NCBI RefSeq assembly: GCF_037154075.1
Contig: NZ_JBANRJ010000001.1
Span: 2,475,501 to 2,539,500 of the forward strand
From: Sphingobium aromaticiconvertens
Lineage (GTDB): Bacteria > Pseudomonadota > Alphaproteobacteria > Sphingomonadales > Sphingomonadaceae
DNA length: 64,000 nucleotides
Direction: 5' to 3'
Below are positions 1 through 9,104 of the stretch, one piece after another; the first letter of the stretch is position 1; each line of letters opens with the position of its first letter. Below the pieces are notes generated by a model, which saw nothing but the letters and a program-made list of their open reading frames with translations, ran no database searches and had not been told where the DNA came from. A program made the position numbers and the translations under genes.

Positions 1-859
1 CGATCACCGCCTTGGCCTTGATGATGGAGCCGTCCTCGAGCCGGACACCTTTCGCCGCGCCATCCTCGATGAGGATCTCGGCGACGGGTGCGTTCAGCTT
101 GATCTTGGCGCCGGACGCCTCGACGCTGCGGGCCAGCGCATCGGCGAAGGTCTGGAGGCTGCCGATCGGCTTGCCGGTGCCCAGCTTGTGGAGCACGGCC
201 AGGATCATATAAGCGGCGGCATTGCCGTCGTCGTCGATCGGGCCGGCGCCGGCGGCAGTGTTGGTCAGCAGCGCGATGTTCGCGGGATGCTCGAACCATT
301 CGCAGGCGATCTGGTCAGAGGTGCCGGCCGCCATGATCTGAAGCTCGTTCTTGAGCTTGGCGTTGCGAACCGCGCCGCCGATCATCTTGCTGAGATTGCC
401 TATATCCGGGCGACCCGGCTCGGCCTGCATCAGCGGGAAGCCGATATCCATCAGCGCGTTCAGCAGCTTGAGGAACTTGAGATAATTCTTGCCGTCGTTC
501 TTGTTGAGCCGCGCCATGTCGTCCGCAGTCCGCTCGGCATCGCGGAACAAGCACACGCTGCTGCCATCGGGATGGAGATAGGCGTAGGTGGGATCGGGAT
601 CGACCCAGCGCAGCCCGTATTTTTCGAGTTCGAGATCCTCGATCAGCCCGGTGCCCCGCACGAACAGCAGTTCGACCGCGCATGGCGTCACCAGATGCTG
701 CGGCGCCTCCGGGATCATGTAACCCGAACTGGTCATGCCGCCGACCTTGGCCATACGCTCGACCACGATCGCGCGCTTGCCCGCCCGGCTGAGATATCCT
801 GCCGCGGCCATGCCGTTATGGCCCGCGCCGACGATGACGACGTCTGCTTCCTCATTCAC
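1..859 (-). CDS. FAD-dependent oxidoreductase, phytoene-desaturase-like (partial)
   Basis: The reading frame stays open from a GTG at 859 to the window edge, so about 286 N-terminal residues are visible and the C-terminus is missing. Residues 7-25 form a Rossmann FAD site with a GAGHNG turn, followed by an acidic VVVER strand end and GGMTSSGY. This arrangement is typical of the CrtI/PYROXD2-like NAD(P)/FAD oxidoreductases. The GTG start is chosen because AGGAGA lies about 8 nt upstream and the FAD motif begins a few residues later. It is followed on the same strand by the SDR at 1022-1849 with a 162-nt gap. The substrate is unknown; oxidation or desaturation of a hydrophobic ring compound is inferred from the family. 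Confidence 0.85.
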   Translation of the reverse strand, partial: MNEEADVVIVGAGHNGMAAAGYLSRAGKRAIVVERMAKVGGMTSSGYMIPEAPQHLVTPCAVELLFVRGTGLIEDLELEKYGLRWVDPDPTYAYLHPDGSSVCLFRDAERTADDMARLNKNDGKNYLKFLKLLNALMDIGFPLMQAEPGRPDIGNLSKMIGGAVRNAKLKNELQIMAAGTSDQIACEWFEHPANIALLTNTAAGAGPIDDDGNAAAYMILAVLHKLGTGKPIGSLQTFADALARSVEASGAKIKLNAPVAEILIEDGAAKGVRLEDGSIIKAKAVI

Positions 860-1021
860 AGGAAATTCTCCTATCGATGTCGCCGGGCCATAAGTCTGCC
901 AGCGAACGTTGATATGTACTCACTTGCGGGCGCACGGGATGCTTGCGCGCCTTTCGAATGGCAGGGTGTGCCCGCGCACCCGTTCAGGAAGCGGCTGCTT
1001 TGACCTCTCTGAAACAGCCCG

Positions 1022-1849
1022 TCAGAGCTTGTTGCTGCCGGCCTCCGCAAAAAGGCGCTGGAAATCGACCATGCTGGGCTGATGCGCGGTGAACCCACCA
1101 TCCACGGGGATCAGCGCCCCGTTTATGAACCGGGCCTCGTCGGAAGCGAGGAATGCGACGACATGCGCGATGTCGGCGGGCGTTCCGAGTTCGGGGCTGA
1201 GATGGTGGGCGAGCAGTACGTCCTTGGCCGTCTGTGGCACAGTCTCAACCGCGTTGTCGCTGAGGACGAAGCCGATTGCGATCACGTTCGAACGGATGCG
1301 TTGCTTGCCATATTGCGTCGCGATGAAGCGGCTGAGATTGATCAGCGCCGCCTTGCTCGATCCATAAGCGGTGAGCGTCGTCTCCCCGAGCAGGCCGAAG
1401 CCGGACGATGAGTGGACGATCGATCCGCCGCCGCCCGCGATCATCGTAGGGAGTGCGTATTTGCACAACAACATGGGGCCGCGCACGTTGACCGCGAATG
1501 CCATGTCCCAGGCTTTCGTCTGGAGATGGATGACGTCGAGATCCTGCTGACGTTGTGCCTCGGTCTGGAACGCGGCGTTGTTGTGGATGATGTCGATCTG
1601 TCCGTGATCGGCAGCGATGCGGGCGACCGCGTCGGCCACCTGATCCTCGCGGGTAAGATCGAAACCGACGGCGACGGCGCTTGCCCCGGTCTCGCGGATC
1701 GCCGCCGCCGCGCCCTCCGCCCGATCGGCGTTGATGTCGGCCAGGACGACTGTAGCGCCGCGTTGCGCCAGCAAGCCTGCCACTTCCGTGCCGATACCCT
1801 GGCCCGCACCTGTGACGATCGCGACTTTACCTTCGAGCGGTCTGGACAT
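1022..1849 (-). CDS. Short-chain dehydrogenase/reductase (SDR 1)
   Basis: A 275-residue classical SDR, probably an NAD(P)-dependent alcohol/ketone oxidoreductase in the cytoplasm. Visible motifs are the TGAGQGIG cofactor turn near residue 14, HNNAAF, a catalytic Ser in HSSSGFG and the YGSSK active site, ending in VDGGFTAHQPSMVD. An upstream in-frame extension to 1984 is rejected because ATG 1849 has GGGAGAA upstream and the family start (LEGKVAIVTG) follows immediately. It is divergent from SDR 2 across 125 nt. The tail after DGG is longer than in most classical SDRs and carries a His, a trait shared with SDRs 2, 4, 5, 7 and 8 in this window. Confidence 0.92.
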   Translation of the reverse strand: MSRPLEGKVAIVTGAGQGIGTEVAGLLAQRGATVVLADINADRAEGAAAAIRETGASAVAVGFDLTREDQVADAVARIAADHGQIDIIHNNAAFQTEAQRQQDLDVIHLQTKAWDMAFAVNVRGPMLLCKYALPTMIAGGGGSIVHSSSGFGLLGETTLTAYGSSKAALINLSRFIATQYGKQRIRSNVIAIGFVLSDNAVETVPQTAKDVLLAHHLSPELGTPADIAHVVAFLASDEARFINGALIPVDGGFTAHQPSMVDFQRLFAEAGSNKL

Positions 1850-1974
1850 GGTTGTGTTTCTCCCTTGCCCAACGGGTAGCGACGCGCGCGTCCGCGCAGC
1901 ACCCATCGCCCGGAAGGTTCGCCGCACGATAATCGCCTTAGCAGGAGCCTCGAGGGTATAAGAGGAGCGGATAC
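1850..1974. promoter_or_regulatory. Divergent promoter region between SDR 1 and SDR 2
   Basis: This 125-nt non-coding stretch separates two divergently transcribed SDR genes and must hold both promoters. The ribosome sites are clear (GAGGAG before 1975, GGGAGAA before 1849). I see no convincing palindrome or -35/-10 pair, and it lacks the ATGCAT-centred motif found between 11.9 and 21.1 kb. Confidence 0.5.
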
Positions 1975-2802
1975 ATGCAATCACTCAACGGTAAGGTGGC
2001 GATCATCACGGGTGCGGGATCGGGGATCGGCCAGCGCATCGCGCATCTGCTCGCGGAGCGGGGGGCGAAGGTCGTGGTCGCCGCGAGCCGCCGGGAAAGC
2101 GCCGCAGGTACGGAGGCCTCGATTCGCGCCGCCGGCGGTGAGGTTGTGTCGGTATTCGGCGACCTTGCGGATGCGAGCGTGCCCCAGGCGATCGTGGATG
2201 CGGCGGTCGCGGCGTTCGGCAAGGTCGACATATTGGTCAACAACGCGGCGGTGACCGATGCGGCAACCCTGGTCAAGGACGCCAACATCGCCGACATGGA
2301 CGGCGCGACCTGGGAGCGCGTGCTCAAGGTCAATATAATCGCCCCCGCTCTGCTGTGCAAAGCGGCGATTCCACACATGATCGCGGCCGACGGTGGATCG
2401 ATCGTGATGATCGCCTCGGGCCGCGGGTTGCAGGGGGATCTCGGGCTTCCGGCCTATGGGGCCAGCAAGGCCGCGCTGATCAATCTCGCGCTCAACGTCG
2501 CCACCCAATATGGCAAGCAGGGCATTCGCGCGAATTCGCTGGTCGTGGGTATGGTGATGACGCCGTCGGTCGCCGCAGCGACCGAACCGGAGATGCTGGA
2601 GCTGTTCATGGGCCACCACCTTACGCCCTATGTGGCGACACCCGACGATATCGCCGAGCCGGTGGCGTTCCTGGCTTCGGACGCCGCGCGTTTCATCACC
2701 GGGGCGACGCTCGCGGTGGACGGCGGAATGACGTCCCACGCCGCACCTTTTGCGGACGTGATGAGGATATCGGCGGGCGCAGGCATGATCAAGCAGGATT
2801 GA
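1975..2802 (+). CDS. Short-chain dehydrogenase/reductase (SDR 2)
   Basis: A 275-residue classical SDR with TGAGSGIG (residues 13-20), VNNAAVTD, a catalytic Ser in MIASGRG, YGASK, and a C-terminal VDGGMTSHAAPFAD tail. It probably oxidises or reduces a hydroxyl/keto group with NAD(P). ATG 1975 has AAGAGGAGC upstream. It is the mirror partner of SDR 1 (same length, same tail type), suggesting an old duplication or paired steps on related stereoisomers; that is inference. A 156-nt gap with nothing recognisable separates it from the next gene. Confidence 0.92.
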   Translation: MQSLNGKVAIITGAGSGIGQRIAHLLAERGAKVVVAASRRESAAGTEASIRAAGGEVVSVFGDLADASVPQAIVDAAVAAFGKVDILVNNAAVTDAATLVKDANIADMDGATWERVLKVNIIAPALLCKAAIPHMIAADGGSIVMIASGRGLQGDLGLPAYGASKAALINLALNVATQYGKQGIRANSLVVGMVMTPSVAAATEPEMLELFMGHHLTPYVATPDDIAEPVAFLASDAARFITGATLAVDGGMTSHAAPFADVMRISAGAGMIKQD

Positions 2803-2958
2803 GCCGAGGCAGCTCGGCGCAGACGCGTTCGGAAACCGCATGGCTGCCCCCTGACTCTTTGCGACGGCGCCATAGTTTTGGTCGCCCTATCCGTGGGCTG
2901 GTGATGAAATGCGAGCCGCGATCAACCTTCTGCGCAGAAACGATCGGAGAGTGAGCGC

Positions 2959-3384
2959 ATGACCCTAGCTACGCAGCCCGCCGCGCCAGATCGGGATGTC
3001 GCCGAACGCAACCGGGCCTTGGTTCTCCGCCTGATGAGGGCGATGGACAAGTGCGACGCCGAGACGATCCGCGAGATCATTGCGCCCGACGCGACTTGGT
3101 GGGTGCTGGGGGTCGGTACGCTCGACCGGGAAACGGTCATCGGCCAGCTTCAGGCGCTGCTCGGAGATGCGCGTGTCGCCGAGACCGCGATCCTGGGCAC
3201 CACGGCGGAAGGTGAGCGCGTGGCGGTCGAATCCAAGGGGAATTTCGAATTCGCTGATGGTCGTGTGTATCGCAACAACTACCACCATCTCTACACCGTC
3301 CGTGACGGGCGGGTAATCGGGGTGCGTGAATATCTCGATCTCCAGATCACCGAGGCGGTGTTCGGCGCGATGGGGAATAGCTGA
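2959..3384 (+). CDS. NTF2-like / SnoaL-fold protein (NTF2 1)
   Basis: A 141-residue single-domain protein of the NTF2-like superfamily (SnoaL, ketosteroid isomerase relatives). The N-terminal helix (ERNRALVLRLMRAMDKCD), the IIAPDATWWVLG strand, and the alternating strands ending in GRVIGVREYLD fit the cone-shaped fold. Such proteins act as isomerases, cyclases, hydratases or binding proteins, and no specific catalytic residue set can be assigned. It closely resembles NTF2 5 (WWVLGVGTLDR here, WWILGFGDMDR there). ATG 2959 follows a GGAGAG site. It heads the run NTF2, dehydrogenase, P450, SDR, TonB receptor on the plus strand. Confidence 0.85.
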   Translation: MTLATQPAAPDRDVAERNRALVLRLMRAMDKCDAETIREIIAPDATWWVLGVGTLDRETVIGQLQALLGDARVAETAILGTTAEGERVAVESKGNFEFADGRVYRNNYHHLYTVRDGRVIGVREYLDLQITEAVFGAMGNS

Positions 3385-3483
3385 GCCACAACCGACATTC
3401 GATAGGTTCGGCCTCCGGGCCAAGCCCCTAGCAGGAATAAAAGCGCGTGGCAGATTCCAAAAACGGGATCGGAAGGAGACGAA

Positions 3484-4278
3484 ATGCAGGTTGCATGGAT
3501 AGGATTGGGCGAGATGGGGCTGCCCACGGCCATGAAGGTCGCTGCGGCGGGACACGCCGTCCGGGCCTATGACGTGGCACTGCCCGCAGCGGCGAAGGGC
3601 CTGGAACTGGCCGCTTCGCCGCGCGAAGCCGCCGACGGATGCGACCTTCTGTGCATCGCGGTTTTCTCCGACGCGCAAGTGGAGGAGGTGCTGACCGGTC
3701 CCGATGGGGTCATGTCCGATCTCAAGGACGGCGCGATCGTCGCCATCTTTACCACAGGCAGCGTGGAAGCGGTGCAGGCGATCGCGGCCAAGGCGCCTGC
3801 GGGCGTAGCTGTGCTCGACACATGCTTCAGCCGTAGGCAGTCCGAAATGCTGCCTGGCAAGCTGACCTTGCTGGTCGGGGGCGACGCCGACGCAATCGAA
3901 CGCGGCCGACCCGCCTTCGACTCGTTCGCGCGCGCGATCTTCCATGTCGGACCGAGCGGCGCCGGTCGCAAGATCAAGCTCGTCAACAACATCCTGTTCG
4001 CCGGCCACCTGCAACTGGCGGTGGACGCGTTGCGTCTTGCAGAAGGGCTGGGCCTGGATCGTGCCGCGACCGCGGGCGCCCTGGTCGAATGCAGCGGCGC
4101 GAGCGAGGTGCTCCACCGCTTCATCGTCGAGGATGCTGCCGCCATACTCGAAAGCGCACATCGCTACATGGTCAAGGATGTCGCCGCAGCCGCGGATGCG
4201 GGTGCGGCTGCCGGGATCGATCTTGGAACGCTCGGCGCGGTGACGGCCACCTATCGCAGCACATGGCCGTCCGGCTAA
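3484..4278 (+). CDS. NAD(P)-binding beta-hydroxyacid dehydrogenase family protein
   Basis: A 264-residue member of the 3-hydroxyisobutyrate/6-phosphogluconate dehydrogenase family. The start VAWIGLGEMGLPTA is the Rossmann GLGxMG signature, and VGPSGAGRKIKLVNN (about residues 155-169) carries the GxGxxxKxxxN helix with the catalytic Lys. It is slightly short for the family (about 290). The substrate-binding DTCFSRRQSE replaces the usual DAPVSGG, so the substrate is probably not a simple beta-hydroxyacid. GGAAGGAGAC precedes ATG 3484. It lies 30 nt upstream of the P450, probably in one operon. Confidence 0.85.
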   Translation: MQVAWIGLGEMGLPTAMKVAAAGHAVRAYDVALPAAAKGLELAASPREAADGCDLLCIAVFSDAQVEEVLTGPDGVMSDLKDGAIVAIFTTGSVEAVQAIAAKAPAGVAVLDTCFSRRQSEMLPGKLTLLVGGDADAIERGRPAFDSFARAIFHVGPSGAGRKIKLVNNILFAGHLQLAVDALRLAEGLGLDRAATAGALVECSGASEVLHRFIVEDAAAILESAHRYMVKDVAAAADAGAAAGIDLGTLGAVTATYRSTWPSG

Positions 4279-4308
4279 GACACATCTGCAATCGGAGAGA
4301 GTTTTCCA

Positions 4309-5523
4309 ATGGCGACACAGCTCGATTTTCCACCGGCGCATGTCGATCCCGCCCGCGCCGGGCACTGCGCGCTTTTCGATCGCAAGATCGTCTATGAGAG
4401 TCCCTACGAGACCATCATTCCCCAGATCCATGAGGGGCCGGCGGTCTTCTATGCCGATAACATTTCGTTTCAACAGCCGGGTTGGGTCGTTCGTCGCCAC
4501 GAGGATCTGAAGAAGATCTACAACGACGCCGAAAATTTTCACAAAAGCGGCAATACCGGTTTCGCGCGACTGATCGGCGAAGACTGGAGCATCATTCCGA
4601 CCGAACTTGATCCCCCGGTCCATACCGGCTTCCGCCAGGCGCTCAATCCGATCTTCTCGCCGAGCAAGATGATGCAGCTCGATGAAATGGTGCGGACCCG
4701 CGCACGCCATTTTATCGACAAGTTCAAGGACAAGGGCAGCTGCGAGTTCGTCGCCGATTTCGCGATCAACTTTCCGATCTCGATCTTCCTCGATCTTATC
4801 GGCTTGCCACAGGAACGGACGGCCCAGTTCCTCGACTGGGAGAACAAGCTTCTGCACGGCACGGATCTCGATGCGCGGATCAGCAGCGTGCACGCCGTGA
4901 AGAATCTGCTGCTGGAAACGATCGCCGATCGCAAGAAACGCCCCGGCGACGACCTGATCAGCAAGACGCTCGCGCTTGAGGTCGATGGCCGAAAGTGGAC
5001 CGACGACGAGGTCTTCGGCCATTGCTTCAATCTCTATATCGGTGGCCTGGATACCGTCACGTCAAACATGAGTCTGCACTTTCAGCATCTTGCCACGCAC
5101 CCGGAGGATCAGGCGCGGATGCGTGATAACTCATTCTCGCAGAACGTGGTTGCGATCGAGGAATTGCTGCGCGCCTATGCGGCGGTCTCGACCAACCGGA
5201 TTTGTTCAAAGCCCTATGAAATAGACGGCCAGACGATGATGCCGGGCGATTATGTGATCATGTCCACGCCCCTCGCCGGCCGTGATCCTGAAGCCTATGA
5301 CGCGCCGAATGAAGTCAGGCTGGGTCGGAAGCCGACCCATGTTACGCTCGGGCACGGAATCCACCGCTGCCTGGGCCAGCATCTCGCTCGCCGCGAATTG
5401 CAGACCGCGATCGAGGAGTTCCTGAAAGCGATCCCGCGTTTCTCGATCGAACCCGGCTTCAAGACCCCGTTCTTTCTCGGTAATGTCATCCATGTGCCGG
5501 TACTGCCGCTGACGTGGAACTGA
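4309..5523 (+). CDS. Cytochrome P450 (P450 1)
   Basis: A 404-residue soluble bacterial P450, expected to hydroxylate a hydrophobic substrate with electrons from a ferredoxin. Visible are the I-helix GGLDT at 245-249 (acid-alcohol pair), the K-helix ELLR at 285-288, and the heme loop LGHGIHRCLG with Cys354. The usual Phe at the start of the heme loop is Leu here. No ferredoxin or ferredoxin reductase gene lies anywhere in the window, so redox partners must come from elsewhere. The flanking dehydrogenase and SDR could oxidise the hydroxylated product. Confidence 0.95.
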   Translation: MATQLDFPPAHVDPARAGHCALFDRKIVYESPYETIIPQIHEGPAVFYADNISFQQPGWVVRRHEDLKKIYNDAENFHKSGNTGFARLIGEDWSIIPTELDPPVHTGFRQALNPIFSPSKMMQLDEMVRTRARHFIDKFKDKGSCEFVADFAINFPISIFLDLIGLPQERTAQFLDWENKLLHGTDLDARISSVHAVKNLLLETIADRKKRPGDDLISKTLALEVDGRKWTDDEVFGHCFNLYIGGLDTVTSNMSLHFQHLATHPEDQARMRDNSFSQNVVAIEELLRAYAAVSTNRICSKPYEIDGQTMMPGDYVIMSTPLAGRDPEAYDAPNEVRLGRKPTHVTLGHGIHRCLGQHLARRELQTAIEEFLKAIPRFSIEPGFKTPFFLGNVIHVPVLPLTWN

Positions 5524-5604
5524 TCGGCCGCCAAGGTCAAAGAGTAAGGGACGACGCGATGCGCCCGACGTTCTCCTTCGCCGACCGGATCATGTGCCGA
5601 CTTT

Positions 5605-5668
5605 GGGTTCCTATCGGGAGAGAGGAACCCCCTCGGTCCAACAGGTCCAAGTTCGCACGATTGGACCG
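5605..5668 (+). promoter_or_regulatory. Two inverted repeats in the leader of SDR 3
   Basis: The 159-nt gap between P450 1 and SDR 3 contains GGGTTCC (5605-5611) paired with GGAACCC (5624-5630), and directly after it CGGTCCAA (5634-5641) paired with TTGGACCG (5661-5668). The second arm ends close to the SDR 3 ribosome site (GGGAGGATC). Neither has a T-run, so this looks more like an operator or structured leader than a terminator. Confidence 0.45.
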
Positions 5669-5682
5669 GGAGGATCGCATCG

Positions 5683-6498
5683 ATGAGTGACACGACGCCT
5701 TTTCCAGAGCGCTATGGTGCCTGGGCGCTGATCGCGGGCGGTTCGGATGGCCTGGGCGCCGCCTTCGCGCGCGAGGTTGCGGGGCGGGGTATGAACTGCC
5801 TGCTCGTTGCCAGGCGCCAGGAACCGCTCGATACTGTCGCTGCGGAACTTTCAGGCCGGTACGGTGTGGAAGTGCGGACGCTTTCGCTCGATCTTGGCGC
5901 TGCCGACGCCGTTTCGAAGCTCGAGAAAGAGACCGCAGGCATCGATCTCGGATTAGTCGTATTCAATGCGGGCGCGGAGGCATCCGGCGCTTTCTTCAAC
6001 GAAGCGCCCTTCTCGATATGGCGCGACCTGCTCCAGCGCAACGTCCTGTTCCTGACCGAAGCGCTGCACAGCTTCGGCAACCGATTCCGCGGGCGCGGGC
6101 GCGGGGCTCTGATCGTTGTCGGCTCGGAAGCAGCATTCGGCGGCGGCGCGCGCGGGGCGATGTACACCGCCAGCAAGGGCTATGCGCTCAATCTATGCGA
6201 ATCGCTGTGGGCGGAACTTCGCCCTTATGGGGTCGATGTGCAGACATTGCTGTTCAAGATCGCGGACACACCCACGTTGCGCGCTGTTCTCGAACGCAAG
6301 GGCATTCCCGTCGAGGCGACGGGTGCCGTTGCGGTGGAGACGCTCGCGCGCGAAACAGTTGTGGCGATCGGAGACGGTCCCCTGTTCAATTATGACGAAG
6401 AAACGCCGGACGATCCGCTTACGTCCAACAGTCTTCGCAGGGCGCGGGTGTTGAACGTAAGCGTTGCATTGGAAGGCTTCTACGGAACCGACAAGTGA
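5683..6498 (+). CDS. SDR family NAD(P)-dependent oxidoreductase (SDR 3)
   Basis: A 271-residue SDR of a different branch from most others here: it starts with ALIAGGSDGLGAAFA (a variant TGxxxGxG turn with AGGSDGLG), has VVFNAGAEASG, VGSEAAFGGG and the catalytic YTASK, and lacks the C-terminal DGG loop. This resembles the DltE/YqjQ-like 'hydroxysteroid dehydrogenase' branch, although the substrate is unknown. ATG 5683 has GGGAGGATC upstream. It sits between P450 1 and the TonB receptor and is probably part of the same catabolic unit. Confidence 0.88.
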   Translation: MSDTTPFPERYGAWALIAGGSDGLGAAFAREVAGRGMNCLLVARRQEPLDTVAAELSGRYGVEVRTLSLDLGAADAVSKLEKETAGIDLGLVVFNAGAEASGAFFNEAPFSIWRDLLQRNVLFLTEALHSFGNRFRGRGRGALIVVGSEAAFGGGARGAMYTASKGYALNLCESLWAELRPYGVDVQTLLFKIADTPTLRAVLERKGIPVEATGAVAVETLARETVVAIGDGPLFNYDEETPDDPLTSNSLRRARVLNVSVALEGFYGTDK

Positions 6499-6643
6499 TC
6501 GGCAGGATTGATTTCGGCCGTTTTTCGCGTCGCCTACCTGCCGGAAGAGGGGTGAGTGCAATCCGTCAACTTCTCTAGTTCGCAGGCATAATCAAATACG
6601 AGCGGTCAAAGCACCGCCCGGAATATGTTTGGGGAGTGAAAAC

Positions 6644-9049
6644 ATGCAATTCGAATTATTGGGCGCGCGCACTTTGTGTGCACTGCTGCTGGCGGCTGCC
6701 TCCGGACCGGCGATGGCGCAGGGCATTGCGACGAGCGCCGCTACGGTGCCTGTCGCGGCCGACACCGATCGCGATATCGTGGTGACCGCACGGCGGACCG
6801 CTGAAAGCATCCAGTCGGCACCCGTCTCGGTCACGGCTTTCAGCGCCGATACGCTGCGCCAGGCATCCATCAAGGATACGCAGGATCTGCTGGTCAAGAC
6901 GCCGGGCGTATTCCTTGCCGGTTCTGGCGGGCGCGAGAACACGAACTTTTCGATCCGCGGGCAGTCCAAGGCGCTTGCCGGCAATAGCGCCGCCGCCGTC
7001 ATCAGCTATTTCGCCGAAGTCCCTTCGCCAACGGTCGGGTCGAGCATTCCGACTTACGATCTGGGTTCGGTGCAGGTGCTTAAGGGACCGCAAGGCACGC
7101 TGTTCGGTCGGAATACGACTGGCGGCGCCATCCTCTATTACCCGACGGCTCCATCTTACGAACTCGATGGCTACGTTCAGGCCTCTTACGGAAACTATGA
7201 TTGGCGCATCCTTGAGGGCGCACTCAACCTGCCGATCGTGGAAAACAAAGTCGCGATCCGTATTGCCGGCCAATATCAAAAGCGGGATGGCTGGACGAAG
7301 AACATCGGCGTCGGTCACGACGCGGATGATCTCAATTCGCGCGCGCTGCGCGGTTCGCTGTTGCTTGAGCCCTTCGAGGGCGTAAGCAACACCACGATCG
7401 TCGACTACTACAAGAATAACTCGACCGGCGGCGCTTCGGTCCTGACCAACGTCTTCGCCGGGCCGAACGGACTCACCGCCACCGGCACCCGTTCGGGAGC
7501 GCTCGAGCAACTCGCCCTTCAGCGCGCCCGCGGCCCGCGCGTGATCGATTCCGATATCGATGCATTTGAGCGCGCCAAGCGCTTCGGCGTCACCAATCGC
7601 ACCGAGATTGATCTTGGCGCCGACGTCCAGTTCATCAACATCTTCGGTTATCGCCATACCAACGTCGATTATTTCTCGAGCGTCGATGGCCTGCCCACGC
7701 TGATTTCGGACGGCACCGGCGCGATTCCGGCCGGTCTTCCCGTGATGGTGGTCGGCGGCCGCCAGACGTCGAATGTCAAGCAGTTCACAGATGAGGTCCA
7801 GTTCAAGGGAAAGCTGCTGGACGACAGGCTCGACTGGCTAGTCGGCGGCTTCTATCTCAAGAGCAAGCCAGTCGGCCCGAGCGGCACCTATATCCCCGTC
7901 TTCATACTGCCTGGCATCACCAACGCCAACTTCAACTACAGCTTCTATAGCGAGGAGAGCAAAGCGCTTTTCGCCAATGTTGGCTACAAGCTGGATGGTA
8001 TCGCCGATGGCTTGAGGATCAACGCCGGTTTCCGCTACACTTGGGATAAGATCAAGGCCTGCATCGGCGCCGGGAGAACCCCGAACCCGACTGTCACGCC
8101 GGGCGATTGTCGCGATGCGGCTACCACGATCGTCAACTCGAGCCGGAACACGACCTCCTCCAAGGCGCCGACCTGGCAGGTCGGACTCGATTGGCAGGCG
8201 AACCGCGATCTGTTCCTCTATGCCGTCACGCGCCGCGGCTATCGCTCGGGTGGGATCAACGGCCCGACGCTGGCCGGCCGCCTGACGCAGTTCCAATCGT
8301 TCGCGCCCGAGAAGGTGACCGATGTCGAAGTCGGCATCCGTTCCGATTTTACAGCTGGTGACGTCAAGATGCGGTTCAACGCCTCACCTTTCATCGGCTG
8401 GTATAGCGGCGTCCAGGTGCCGATCTCGGGCCTGAACACGCAAGCGACCTGTAGCCTGACCGTGCCCGGCGGCACGAATGCGCCGCGGTCTCCCGATGGC
8501 GATTGCGATCCGGCGAACGATCCGAGCGGCGGCACCCTGCTGGTCAACGCGGGCAAGACGCGCGTCGCGGGTATCGATCTGTCCGGTCGGATCGCGCCGA
8601 CCCGCACGCTGTCGTTCGATGGCGGCGCGACATTCCTCAATCTGAAATCGCGCTCCATCACGGTCCCGGCCGCGCTGCTGCCTTATCTGGGGATCGCCGA
8701 AGTACCGTTCAATCTCGTTGCCAAGACCACGCTCACCGGCGGCGCGCGCTGGACACTGCCGCTGCCGGAAAGCGTCGGCGAGGGCATCCTCTCGATCGAT
8801 TACTATCATTCGAGCAAGGTGCGTTCTTCAGACAACGTGCTGCCGGCCTATGATCTGGTCAACATGCGCTTCGATCTGAAGGGAGTTGCCGGGACGAACT
8901 TCGATGCGGGCTTCTTGATGCGCAATGTGTTCAACAAGAAGTATCTGGCGTCCAGCAATGTCGGGTCGGCGCCGCTGGGCATCAACAGCAGCTTCTACGG
9001 CGCCCCGCGCACCTACGGGATCGAACTGCGTTACCGCTTCGGCGACTGA
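6644..9049 (+). CDS. TonB-dependent outer-membrane receptor (TBDR 1)
   Basis: An 801-residue TonB-dependent receptor for energy-dependent uptake across the outer membrane. It has a signal peptide ending near AMAQG, a TonB box region (DIVVTARR), the plug domain with GPQGTLFGRNTTGG, and a beta-barrel ending in ELRYRFGD with a near-C-terminal aromatic. An in-frame TTG at 6629 is not used: ATG 6644 has GGGGAG upstream at normal spacing and gives a clean signal peptide. Sphingomonads use such receptors for many substrates besides iron; the local enzymes suggest an organic ligand. A strong terminator follows. Confidence 0.95.
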   Translation: MQFELLGARTLCALLLAAASGPAMAQGIATSAATVPVAADTDRDIVVTARRTAESIQSAPVSVTAFSADTLRQASIKDTQDLLVKTPGVFLAGSGGRENTNFSIRGQSKALAGNSAAAVISYFAEVPSPTVGSSIPTYDLGSVQVLKGPQGTLFGRNTTGGAILYYPTAPSYELDGYVQASYGNYDWRILEGALNLPIVENKVAIRIAGQYQKRDGWTKNIGVGHDADDLNSRALRGSLLLEPFEGVSNTTIVDYYKNNSTGGASVLTNVFAGPNGLTATGTRSGALEQLALQRARGPRVIDSDIDAFERAKRFGVTNRTEIDLGADVQFINIFGYRHTNVDYFSSVDGLPTLISDGTGAIPAGLPVMVVGGRQTSNVKQFTDEVQFKGKLLDDRLDWLVGGFYLKSKPVGPSGTYIPVFILPGITNANFNYSFYSEESKALFANVGYKLDGIADGLRINAGFRYTWDKIKACIGAGRTPNPTVTPGDCRDAATTIVNSSRNTTSSKAPTWQVGLDWQANRDLFLYAVTRRGYRSGGINGPTLAGRLTQFQSFAPEKVTDVEVGIRSDFTAGDVKMRFNASPFIGWYSGVQVPISGLNTQATCSLTVPGGTNAPRSPDGDCDPANDPSGGTLLVNAGKTRVAGIDLSGRIAPTRTLSFDGGATFLNLKSRSITVPAALLPYLGIAEVPFNLVAKTTLTGGARWTLPLPESVGEGILSIDYYHSSKVRSSDNVLPAYDLVNMRFDLKGVAGTNFDAGFLMRNVFNKKYLASSNVGSAPLGINSSFYGAPRTYGIELRYRFGD

Positions 9050-9071
9050 TCGCAAACGGTCGAAAAGAATG

Positions 9072-9098
9072 GGCGCGGCCGGATCGGTCGCGCCTTTT
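9072..9098. terminator. Rho-independent terminator after TBDR 1
   Basis: A hairpin of GGCGCGGCC and GGTCGCGCC arms (9072-9093, one G-T pair) is followed by five T. It lies between TBDR 1 (plus strand) and kinase A (minus strand), which end towards each other, and its GC-rich stem could serve both. Confidence 0.8.
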
Positions 9099-9104
9099 TC
9101 GTTG

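Noticed and set aside
2965..5022. 685-codon minus-strand open frame under the NTF2, dehydrogenase and P450 genes
   Set aside because: It lies wholly antisense to three well-supported genes and has no recognisable domain.
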